A DNA stretch of 33,506 nucleotides, taken from Fibrobacter sp. UBA1765. GTDB lineage: Bacteria; Fibrobacterota; Fibrobacteria; Fibrobacterales; Fibrobacteraceae. The translations under genes were made by a program, and so were the position numbers. The DNA lies in contig DCGZ01000117.1 in assembly GCA_002314675.1 (NCBI GenBank), forward strand, positions 1 through 33,506, read 5' to 3'. Below the pieces are notes generated by a model. That model saw only the letters and a list, made by a program, of their open reading frames with translations, was not told the DNA's origin and ran no database searches. The stretch's first letter is position 1. Each line of letters begins with the position of its first letter. This document shows, piece after piece, positions 23,082 to 29,879 of the stretch.

Positions 23082-23630
23082 TTACTTAGTCAAATTCTTG
23101 TAATTTGCTTCGGCAGCTTCAAGATCCTTATAACCCTTAGAAGCACGGAAACGAGCCTTTTCTGCTTCAGCAGCTTCGGCGGTTTCGAGCTGTTCTTCAA
23201 GAGCCTTCTTGATGGCGGACGGGTCAACAGTCATCACTGCATAAACCTTGTAGCCACCTTCAACCGGTTCCATGTCCATCTTCACGATGGTTGCGCCGCG
23301 GAGTGTTGTAGAAACAATGTTCTTGCGGACTGTTTCCTGATGCTGGACAACTTCCTTGCCAGCCTGTTCTTCGTAGTTGCGGAAAAGAGCACCGATATAG
23401 GATTCCATTTCACGACCCACGTCAGCACGGGCGTTCAAATCAGCTTCATCATAAGCCATCTGTTCGGTAGCGGCATCACCGACACCAAAACCTGCAATTA
23501 TGCCTCCATTAATGAAAGCAGTCTTTTCCTTTTGCATTTCGAGCATCTTGTTCACGGTCTTTTCTTGCGGAGTGCTTGCGCAGCCAATAAACATTGCGCA
23601 CAAAGCAGCAAAAGCGAGAATCTTCTTCAT
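23082..23630 (-). CDS. LPP20-family lipoprotein
   Basis: The protein has 182 residues from ATG 23630, which has GGAGGT at ideal spacing; an ATG four codons earlier overlaps that site and is not favoured. The lipoprotein signal ends in FIGC (Cys17). Residues about 45-150 match the LPP20 pattern: GGIIAGFGVGDAATEQMAYDEADLNARADVGREMESYIG, read here in parts, and YKVYAVMTVDPSAIKKAL. The C-terminus is a charged helix (EAAEAEKARFRASKGYKDLEAAEANYKNL). LPP20 proteins are outer-membrane lipoproteins of largely unknown role. TATATT on the minus strand at 23674-23669, 38 bases upstream, is the probable -10. Confidence 0.85.
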   Translation of the reverse strand: MKKILAFAALCAMFIGCASTPQEKTVNKMLEMQKEKTAFINGGIIAGFGVGDAATEQMAYDEADLNARADVGREMESYIGALFRNYEEQAGKEVVQHQETVRKNIVSTTLRGATIVKMDMEPVEGGYKVYAVMTVDPSAIKKALEEQLETAEAAEAEKARFRASKGYKDLEAAEANYKNLTK

Positions 23631-23668
23631 TGAAACCTCCAATTGTTTCTTAAAAATCTTTTTGCACT

Positions 23669-23674
23669 AATATA
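23669..23674 (-). promoter_or_regulatory. Probable -10 element of the LPP20-type gene
   Basis: TATATT on the minus strand lies 38 bases before ATG 23630, with GGAGGT in between. Confidence 0.4.
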
Positions 23675-23770
23675 TAAACTTTTAGGATTTAGCAAATACT
23701 ATTTCACCATTTTTGTATCTTTTTCTTTAAATTTGTTGTATTCAATGTTAACGCCATCACATTACGAGAA

Positions 23771-24466
23771 ATGTTCGACCATCATTTTCACCTGGTACAA
23801 TTGCCTACCCCCCTAGAAGTAGCCAAGGAACTTATAAAAGTTGGCTATGGTGGCGAAATATGCGCCTGCGAACTAGCAGAATGGTCGAAACAAAAAGAGT
23901 TATGCAACAAAATAGAAGGCCATGCTGGCAAGCCATTTTTTGAGCAAGCATACGGCTTGCACCCGATGTTTGCAAGCACAGCGCAAGAACGTGATTTTGA
24001 ATTGTTAAGAGATTTCTTGAAGAGCACACCAGACGCTGCTGTTGGCGAATGTGGCCTTGACAGGCGTTTTAAAGGCTATGAAGTTGGCGGGGCTCAGGAG
24101 CTCGCACTGCGAAAGCAGGTCAAGCTAGCAATAGAGCTTGAAAGACGCATAACATTCCACATTGTTGGCGACCATCGCAGGGTATTCAAGATACTTAAAG
24201 AAGAAGGCTTGCCAAGCAACTGGCCATTGTACTTTCACAGGTTTAGTGGCGACGGCGAAGCCGTCGCCCTTGCGCGGGAATACGAAGCCAACTTCGGGAA
24301 CCCGCGCAAGCGCGAATGCGTTCCGCAGGACCGCATTCGCTACGAAACCGACGCAGACGCAAGCTTTTGCGACAGCGACACGCCGCCACAAAAGGTGGCT
24401 GAACTGCTGGTTGAAAAGTTACTTCAACACGCCCAAGCACCGCATTTTTGCAAAAAGTACGGATAA
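23771..24466 (+). CDS. TatD-family metal-dependent hydrolase
   Basis: TatD proteins are metal-dependent TIM-barrel hydrolases, often with nuclease activity. The 231 residues keep the expected ligands: the HxH pair in DHHFHL (His5, His7), the bridging Glu in VGECGLDRRF, His in TFHIVGDH, His in YFHRFSG and the Asp in YETDAD. It is about 30 residues shorter than typical members; the shortage is between YFHRFSG and the YETDAD strand, where a barrel strand and helix are normally found, so activity is uncertain. The last codons (AAG TAC GGA TAA) lie inside copy 2 of the four-armed element, which supplies the stop codon. Confidence 0.82.
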   Translation: MFDHHFHLVQLPTPLEVAKELIKVGYGGEICACELAEWSKQKELCNKIEGHAGKPFFEQAYGLHPMFASTAQERDFELLRDFLKSTPDAAVGECGLDRRFKGYEVGGAQELALRKQVKLAIELERRITFHIVGDHRRVFKILKEEGLPSNWPLYFHRFSGDGEAVALAREYEANFGNPRKRECVPQDRIRYETDADASFCDSDTPPQKVAELLVEKLLQHAQAPHFCKKYG

Positions 24467-24652
24467 AACGGGGGGTGAGTGTGTGTTTTACCCGCCAAAA
24501 ACGATTTTTTTGAAGCTAAATTTCCAATTTTGGTCATTTTAAAGGCGAAAAAGCCCCTTAAAAAGCCCTTTTCGCCCCAAAACGGTGTTATTTGCGACAA
24601 TTTTTATCAAACACGGCGGGTAAAAACTTGAAAAGAGCAATTTTTATCTGCC
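24457..24652. repeat. Four-armed intergenic element, copy 2 (inverted)
   Basis: Arms in order: GTACGGATAAAA (24457-24468), 17-base spacer, TTTTACCCGCC (24486-24496), 118-base centre, GGCGGGTAAAA (24615-24625), 16-base spacer, TTTTATCTGCC (24642-24652). Relative to copy 1 it is inverted. The inner arms are again perfect reverse complements although both carry a change (T-A to C-G), that is, a compensated substitution. The flank GTAC-TTTT is also shared. No gene is visible in 24467-24801 apart from this element and the 54-bp repeats. Confidence 0.65.
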
Positions 24653-24669
24653 AGGCACAATTCAACCAC

Positions 24670-24795
24670 ATTTCGCTATACAAAAAGAACTGAACTATAG
24701 CGAAATCTACCATTTTTTATTAGATTTCGCTATACAAAAAGAATTGAACTATTGCGAAATCCACCACTTTTTGTTAGATTTCGCTACATAAAGAG
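24670..24795 (+). repeat. 54-bp tandem repeat array upstream of the ATPase gene
   Basis: Two full units (24670-24723, 24724-24777) and a partial third (24778-24795) share ATTTCGCTATACAAAAAGAA. Each full unit contains an inverted repeat, ATTTCGCTATA...TATAGCGAAAT (24670-24680 with 24696-24706; 24724-24734 with 24750-24760, one mismatch). The third copy runs into the ribosome binding site (AGAGG) of the ATPase gene, so the array looks like an operator. It has too few units and no cas genes nearby, so it is not CRISPR. Confidence 0.7.
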
Positions 24796-24801
24796 GTTGT
24801 T

Positions 24802-26250
24802 ATGACACGCGAAATCTTCGGAAGAAATGCTGAAAAGGCGTTTTTTAATCAAATTTTGAACTCTGGGAAGGCAGAACTCATTGCCGTTTATGGCCGTCGC
24901 CGTATCGGGAAAACCTTCCTTGTACGGGAATATTTCGCCGACAAGTTCGACTTCTACTGCACAGGCTCCCTCCTGGACGACAAAAAAACGCAACTTGCAA
25001 GATTTTGCCAACAGCTAAACACCCATTCCGGGCAATACACCCCACAGGTGGAATCTTGGGAAGCAGCATTCAACTTGTTGAAAAATCATCTTGCAACCAT
25101 CAAGAATCGACCGGCAATCGTATTCATAGACGAATTTCCTTGGCTCGACACACCTCGATCAAAATTTTTGAGTGCCTTCGAAATTTTCTGGAACAGTTGG
25201 GGCTGCATGCAGGACAATCTGAAATTCGTCGTGTGCGGATCAGCAACAACCTGGATGACAAACAAATTGTTAGGAAATAAGGGCGGGCTACACAATCGTG
25301 TGACCCAGCGAATCCATCTGGGACCGTTTTCCCTTTACGAAACGGAACAATTTTTCAAGTCACGCAAATTCGCCTTTACAAGGCAACAAATCCTAGACGC
25401 TTACATGTGCCTGGGCGGAACTCCTTTCTATCTAGAAAAACTGGACAACCATCTAAGCGTTCCACAAAATATTGACGCACTGTTCTTTTCACGAAATGCA
25501 AAACTAGCTGACGAATACAATTTTCTATTTCAATCCCTATTCAATGATTCTACAGCCTATAAACGCGTCATTGAACTTTTGGCAAGCAAAGCATGCGGCA
25601 TGACCCGTGCAGAAATTGTAGAATCTCTCAAAATTACGGACAACGGCGTTCTTACAGAAATTTTGAAAAATTTGGAATCTTGCGACTTTATCCGCAGTTA
25701 TACCGCATTTGGCAAGCGCTCCAAGGAAACCATGTTCCAGATGGTCGACCTGTTCTCGCTCTTTTACCTGCGGTACGTCAAAGGATATCGTGGACGCGAA
25801 GAACACCGGTGGAGCAACATGATTGACTCCGGAAGCAAAAACGCATGGAGCGGTTACGCCTTTGAACAAGTCTGCCTACAGCACATCAATCAAATCAAGC
25901 AGAAACTAGGAATTTCGGGGATTTCAAGCGACGTATGTTCTTGGCGGCACAAAGGAGACAAAAGCAAAGACGAGAAGGGCAAGAAAGAAAGGGGTGCGCA
26001 AATTGATCTGCTCATTGACCGCAGAGACGGAGTCATCAACCTCTGCGAAATGAAATACGCAAATGCGCCATTCCTGATTTCTTCAAATTACATGGAAACA
26101 GTCAAGGCACGCAGGGAGCTGTTTCGGCAGGTAACAAAAACCCGCAAGGCGCTGTACCTAACCTTCGCCACCACATGCGGACTCGCCCCAAACGAACAAC
26201 GTAACGATGTTCAAAGTGAGGTTACGTTGGATGATTTGTTTGTGGAGTGA
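24802..26250 (+). CDS. ATPase (PF01637-type) with C-terminal DUF234/PD-(D/E)XK-like domain
   Basis: The protein has 482 residues. The N-terminal P-loop domain has Walker A GRRRIGKT (31-38), Walker B AIVFIDEFPWL and a sensor-like strand (LKFVVCGSATTWM). A winged-helix part follows (MTRAEIVESLKITDNGVLTEIL). The C-terminal DUF234-like domain has QIDLLIDRRDGVINLCEMKYA, the Asp...Glu-x-Lys pattern of PD-(D/E)XK nucleases. Such ATPases are numerous in Bacteroidota, spirochaetes and Fibrobacter and are often linked to mobile DNA; their role is not established. The 54-bp array overlaps its ribosome binding site, and a related TTTCACTATACAAAAAA lies just after the gene, so the gene is bracketed by similar short sequences. 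Confidence 0.88.
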   Translation: MTREIFGRNAEKAFFNQILNSGKAELIAVYGRRRIGKTFLVREYFADKFDFYCTGSLLDDKKTQLARFCQQLNTHSGQYTPQVESWEAAFNLLKNHLATIKNRPAIVFIDEFPWLDTPRSKFLSAFEIFWNSWGCMQDNLKFVVCGSATTWMTNKLLGNKGGLHNRVTQRIHLGPFSLYETEQFFKSRKFAFTRQQILDAYMCLGGTPFYLEKLDNHLSVPQNIDALFFSRNAKLADEYNFLFQSLFNDSTAYKRVIELLASKACGMTRAEIVESLKITDNGVLTEILKNLESCDFIRSYTAFGKRSKETMFQMVDLFSLFYLRYVKGYRGREEHRWSNMIDSGSKNAWSGYAFEQVCLQHINQIKQKLGISGISSDVCSWRHKGDKSKDEKGKKERGAQIDLLIDRRDGVINLCEMKYANAPFLISSNYMETVKARRELFRQVTKTRKALYLTFATTCGLAPNEQRNDVQSEVTLDDLFVE

Positions 26251-26264
26251 GGGGTCGTAGATTA

Positions 26265-26282
26265 TTTTCACTATACAAAAAA
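26265..26282 (+). repeat. Downstream copy of the CTATACAAAAA word
   Basis: TTTTCACTATACAAAAAA matches the start of the 54-bp units (ATTTCGCTATACAAAAAG) at most positions, in the same orientation. Together they flank the ATPase gene as imperfect direct repeats. Confidence 0.45.
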
Positions 26283-26312
26283 TCCAGGCGATTACACCTG
26301 GATTTCTTTTTA
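26280..26312. terminator. Bidirectional terminator between the ATPase gene and the dynamin-like operon
   Basis: AAATCCAGG (26280-26288) pairs with CCTGGATTT (26297-26305), followed by CTTTTT on the plus strand and by a T-tract on the minus strand. Confidence 0.8.
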
Positions 26313-26409
26313 ATTTGAACAAGCCTTGGCTATGAAAATAAATAGATTTTACAGCCTCAAGTAAATCTTCATAATCACCAGAACCGTCTTCAAAAACGCG
26401 TACTACCAT
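26286..26409 (-). pseudogene. Start of a small gene, apparently truncated
   Basis: ATG 26409 follows GGGAGAA at good spacing, 10 bases after the stop of the upstream gene, and the frame reads MVVRVFEDGSGDYEDLLEAV and KSIYFHSQGLFKL. It then has no stop of its own: the frame runs through the terminator hairpin and into the antisense of the ATPase gene, ending only at 26158. This looks like the 5' part of a gene whose remainder was lost when the ATPase unit arrived, or a short protein whose stop was lost. It is not recognised; the acidic, helical start gives no function. Confidence 0.4.
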
Positions 26410-26419
26410 ATTTCTCCCT

Positions 26420-26932
26420 TTATTTTTTCACTTTCATTCCCAAAACAACGGGAACAACATTTACAATATCAGCGGCGCGAGTTTCAGTCAAGCCGAAAGC
26501 CTTTAAATCGGCAACGCCATCAGAGAACACCTTTTCATGCTCATTATGCGGTTTATCTTCAACCTCATAGAACTTATTGCAAAAGCCTTTCGTTTGAATC
26601 AAGAACAAAACATCCTTAGCTACAGAAAATTCATTTGGCAAACTCTTGATAATTCGATCAAGTTTTTTTGAATTTTCCAAACTCAGAATATCTTTTCCAT
26701 ATTCATTGATTACCTGCGACAAGAATTTCTGTGCTGCCAAGATATCTGGCGATGGTTTGCTCGCAGTTTCGTGTTTTTCCTCTGTTTTTATTTTTTCAGC
26801 TTTTTTACAAGGTTGCTTCGCAGCGGATTTTCGTTTTGCTTTTGGGAGTTCTTCCTCCTCATCATCGTCGTCATCATCGTTGTCTTTCGTCAACCAATAG
26901 CCCAATGGGCTTACCCAAAACGGAATCTTCAT
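26420..26932 (-). CDS. Operon protein with acidic linker and a helical domain shared with its neighbour
   Basis: The protein has 170 residues from ATG 26932, preceded by GAAGGA; an upstream ATG (26983) overlaps the previous gene. A short N-terminus (MKIPFWVSPLGYWLTKDN) is followed by an Asp/Glu run and a Lys-rich linker. From about residue 65 a helical domain (LSQVINEYGKDILSLENSKKLDRII, then SVAKDVLFLIQTKG) resembles residues about 12-100 of the FISUMP protein encoded just upstream (IQKIIDDFGGVELFSEENANRLRKAFD, quoted in part, and DVFKERVLLLGARRK). No catalytic motif is visible. It is in the dynamin-like operon, 17 bases after the previous stop, and probably acts as an adaptor binding the same partner as its neighbour; that is inference. 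Confidence 0.75.
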   Translation of the reverse strand: MKIPFWVSPLGYWLTKDNDDDDDDEEEELPKAKRKSAAKQPCKKAEKIKTEEKHETASKPSPDILAAQKFLSQVINEYGKDILSLENSKKLDRIIKSLPNEFSVAKDVLFLIQTKGFCNKFYEVEDKPHNEHEKVFSDGVADLKAFGLTETRAADIVNVVPVVLGMKVKK

Positions 26933-26949
26933 AACCAATTTTCCTTCAA

Positions 26950-27855
26950 TTAAATGTCTTTGACATAGCGGACGGAAGCGCAATAACCAGTTCCAACATG
27001 AGTTTCTAGACGTAAATCATTTTTATTTGCGTCAAGACCCACGCAATACTTATGATATTTTTCATCCCCCGTATCTGAATTCGTCCAGAACCAGCACTTC
27101 GACACCCCTTCTTCCAAGACAGTCGGATAGGCACAAAAGCCGAACAGGTCCAGGCCGTCATCAGCCGAGCCATGCCATTGATTGGAAGACTTCAAGGCTG
27201 TTCCAGAATCATAACCTAAAGACTTGATGTAGGCATGCAGGTCTCTCCAGTCTTCTATTCTAGGCAAGCGCCAACCAGGGGGAACTAGATCTGAATTTAC
27301 AGCTTCATCCCAAGTGTATAAGCGTCCATAAGAAGAATTTGGACATTCTTTACCACGACTATAGCAGTGTCTCCTAGTGTACTCAAGCTTCAAATTTTCA
27401 GCAAGCCAAAGTTGCTTACCAATCTTACATGTTTTGTGATTTACACGACTAAAGTATGTATCAAAACAAACGCTATCCAATACTGCATCAACCTTCACAT
27501 GCTTGGGCGTTGGCTTCGGCAAGTTCAAGATATTGCTAAACCAGGTCACGGTTTCATAGCTTACATCTTCAGAAAAGCCAACCGACATCATATAATTGAA
27601 TACGGAATCCACAGCAACTTGCTGTTCGCGTACAGGATTACCAATTTGAGAATAGAGATACGGAATTTTCCTCCTTGCACCTAGCAAAAGAACCCGTTCC
27701 TTGAACACATCAATCGAGTCAACGCTTGTATAATCAAAAGCCTTGCGCAGGCGATTTGCATTCTCTTCACTAAAAAGTTCAACACCGCCAAAATCATCAA
27801 TGATCTTTTGTATTTTAGCTTCTACAGAATCTTTTGAAAAGTCTTGTTTAGCCAT
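26950..27855 (-). CDS. FISUMP-domain protein without a signal peptide
   Basis: The protein has 301 residues. The N-terminus (MAKQDFSKDSVEAKIQKIID) is polar and lacks any export signal. Residues about 12-115 are helical and resemble the C-terminal domain of the next gene's product. Residues about 130-301 form a FISUMP domain: CKIGKQLWLAENLKLE, SSYGRLYTWDEAVN, LVPPGWRLPRIEDW, GFCAYP, CWFWTNSD, CASVRYVKD. FISUMP domains usually sit on secreted or lipid-anchored proteins (two are in this window), so an apparently cytoplasmic one is unusual. It starts 17 bases after the GTPase-SUMF1 gene. Since FISUMP and SUMF1 domains both appear to have C-type-lectin/FGE-like folds, the pair may recognise related ligands. 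Confidence 0.85.
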   Translation of the reverse strand: MAKQDFSKDSVEAKIQKIIDDFGGVELFSEENANRLRKAFDYTSVDSIDVFKERVLLLGARRKIPYLYSQIGNPVREQQVAVDSVFNYMMSVGFSEDVSYETVTWFSNILNLPKPTPKHVKVDAVLDSVCFDTYFSRVNHKTCKIGKQLWLAENLKLEYTRRHCYSRGKECPNSSYGRLYTWDEAVNSDLVPPGWRLPRIEDWRDLHAYIKSLGYDSGTALKSSNQWHGSADDGLDLFGFCAYPTVLEEGVSKCWFWTNSDTGDEKYHKYCVGLDANKNDLRLETHVGTGYCASVRYVKDI

Positions 27856-27872
27856 AAACTTTACGCCCTATT

Positions 27873-29879
27873 TCACACCTTCTTCACAGTTCTAAACCCT
27901 ATCAAGACATCGCCTGGTTCCGAAGCCAAGTTCCTATACTTGACACTGCAAGATGATTCTCCGCTAGAAAAACATCCGCCACGAATCACATGGTCTTCAT
28001 CGCCCAAAACCAATGGATTGTCATCATTCTTTGCCGAATAATTTTCCCACCCATCATTGGTCCATTCATAAACATTGCCCAACATATCGTAAAGTCCAAG
28101 GGCATTATCCTGCTTTTGCGAAACTGGTTGAGTTTGCCCATTGGCGTTTGCCTTGTACCAGGCACATTCGCTTAGTGGAATATCTGCAAAAGACAAGGCG
28201 GCATATTCCCATTCCGCTTCTGTAGGCAAACGATAGCCGTTTTTCGACAAATCGCAAGTTCCCTTTTTATCGTAGCAAGGTTCCAAGCCTTCGGCCACGC
28301 TCAGCTTATTGCAGTATGCTACAGCCTCATCAAAATACACCTGATCTACGGGCAAAGAATCTCCGGCAAACTTGCACATGGGTTTTACACCCATAACATT
28401 CCGCCATTCTGCCTGCGTAACCAATGTAGCCTTCATCTTGAAGGCATTCACGCGCACCGTATGGGCAGGGCGCACATCTTTGACTCCCTGGTCATCGCCC
28501 ATGGTAAAGGACCCCGCAGGAACAGAAACATAATCGTCATCTGTAGTTTCTGCAAAATCCTTAAACACGTCCGCCACGACACTGTTCATCTTTTCGCTCA
28601 ATGCCGTCGCCATATCCTTATTTTCACGATATTTGGCGGCATCCTTTTCCAGATTTAATTTCAGGGCGGTAATTTCCTTGACAATCAGTTCAATGGATTC
28701 CTGACTAAGATTTTCTGCGGCAGAACTCTTCTTACCCGTACGAATCGCTTCTCTTCGATTTTTTGCAGCTTCATCGCTAAACTTAGATTCAACATCCGTC
28801 ATGAGGGAGTTGAAGTGAAGTAAAATTTTATTCAGGCTCTTGGCCTTTTCCAAAGATTCCTGAATTCGATCCGCATCTGCATTGATATGGCGGCGGAACA
28901 CATCTTTAAGGCGTTTTTGTAGTTCTCGTTTCTTATCGGTATTCTGACGATTCAATTCAGTAAAGAATTCGTCCAACGATTTACTACCGCGATGGCCATA
29001 GGAACGCTTTTTTCTGGAACTGTATGCGACAACGCCTTCGTAAGGAATTTCATTGTCATCCAAGATATCTACAATATGGTCAAGGACTTTATTCAAGTCG
29101 TCTTCAGACCTGTTTTCTGCCTTGTTGCAAACAATGACAATTCGCTTGTCCGGAGATTCTCGCAAAACTTCCTGCAAAAAATCGACATCCGAATCGGTCA
29201 ATGTTCCAGTCACATCCAATCCAATAAACCAGAACAGCACTTTTGCCTGACGTATAAACATCAAGGAAGTTTCCCTATCCTTGCTGGTATAGGAGTCATC
29301 TGTTTGCGCAGAGTTGTAACCCGGAGTATCAATGAAACAGATGTGTTCAAAATCCTTGGGCATTTCGGCATGAATTACCACAGAAGGCATCAAATCCTTT
29401 AAATTAAAGACAAAAGACTTAAGGAATTCATGATTCATCTGCTTGTAGGAATCGACACCAAGTTCCACACTTGCGCCAGATGCTGTCAAGCCAAAGGCGT
29501 TGGGAGCTTTTTCGCCACTGATAACATAGGCCGGTATCGCCGTTTCTGGATTGATACTTACCGGCAAAGTGATGTCGCGTGAACAGAAAAGGTTATTACA
29601 GAATGTAGATTTGCCGCTGCTAAATCCACCAGCCAAGGCAATGGAATTTTTGCTATACACGTCCTTGTTTCTTATGAACAAGGCTAGATCTCGGCCAATC
29701 CCCTGAAGTTCCAGCAGTGCGCCTGCTTCCTCGGAAAGAGCATCGTCTATCTTGGTATATTCCATATAGTCTTTTTCCAAAAGACTCTGGAATTGTTCCA
29801 AGGCCTCATTTTTTTCTGGCTGGGCTGCAAGAAGCGTTGAAATAAGATCAAAACGACCTTCGATACTCTGAAAATCCAT
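27873..29879 (-). CDS. Dynamin-like GTPase fused to a SUMF1/FGE-like domain
   Basis: The protein has 668 residues. The GTPase domain has G1 GGFSSGKST (about 83-91), G3 DTPGY (about 183-187) and G4 NKAE (about 252-255). A long helical stalk with coiled-coil character follows (about 310-440). The C-terminus (about 445-668) is a formylglycine-generating-enzyme-like domain: VSVPAGSFTMGDD, LVTQAEWRNVMG, YRLPTEAEWEYAA, LYDMLGNVYEWTNDGW, VIRGGCFSSGESSCSVKYRN and IGFRTVKKV. The second Cys of the FGE copper site appears kept (SSC), but the first seems replaced by Ser, so a binding rather than catalytic role is likely. The start overlaps the stop of the upstream GTPase by one base (TAATG), arguing that the two act together. 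No signal peptide or clear membrane span is seen. Confidence 0.87.
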   Translation of the reverse strand: MDFQSIEGRFDLISTLLAAQPEKNEALEQFQSLLEKDYMEYTKIDDALSEEAGALLELQGIGRDLALFIRNKDVYSKNSIALAGGFSSGKSTFCNNLFCSRDITLPVSINPETAIPAYVISGEKAPNAFGLTASGASVELGVDSYKQMNHEFLKSFVFNLKDLMPSVVIHAEMPKDFEHICFIDTPGYNSAQTDDSYTSKDRETSLMFIRQAKVLFWFIGLDVTGTLTDSDVDFLQEVLRESPDKRIVIVCNKAENRSEDDLNKVLDHIVDILDDNEIPYEGVVAYSSRKKRSYGHRGSKSLDEFFTELNRQNTDKKRELQKRLKDVFRRHINADADRIQESLEKAKSLNKILLHFNSLMTDVESKFSDEAAKNRREAIRTGKKSSAAENLSQESIELIVKEITALKLNLEKDAAKYRENKDMATALSEKMNSVVADVFKDFAETTDDDYVSVPAGSFTMGDDQGVKDVRPAHTVRVNAFKMKATLVTQAEWRNVMGVKPMCKFAGDSLPVDQVYFDEAVAYCNKLSVAEGLEPCYDKKGTCDLSKNGYRLPTEAEWEYAALSFADIPLSECAWYKANANGQTQPVSQKQDNALGLYDMLGNVYEWTNDGWENYSAKNDDNPLVLGDEDHVIRGGCFSSGESSCSVKYRNLASEPGDVLIGFRTVKKV

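Noticed and set aside
24670..24795. Possible CRISPR array
   Set aside because: The units are contiguous 54-bp tandem repeats without unique spacers, there are fewer than three full copies, and no cas gene is present.
26950..29879. Possible diversity-generating retroelement target, because SUMF1/C-type-lectin-like domains are common targets
   Set aside because: No reverse transcriptase gene or template repeat was seen in the window, and the C-terminal ends show no obvious adenine-directed variable repeat.
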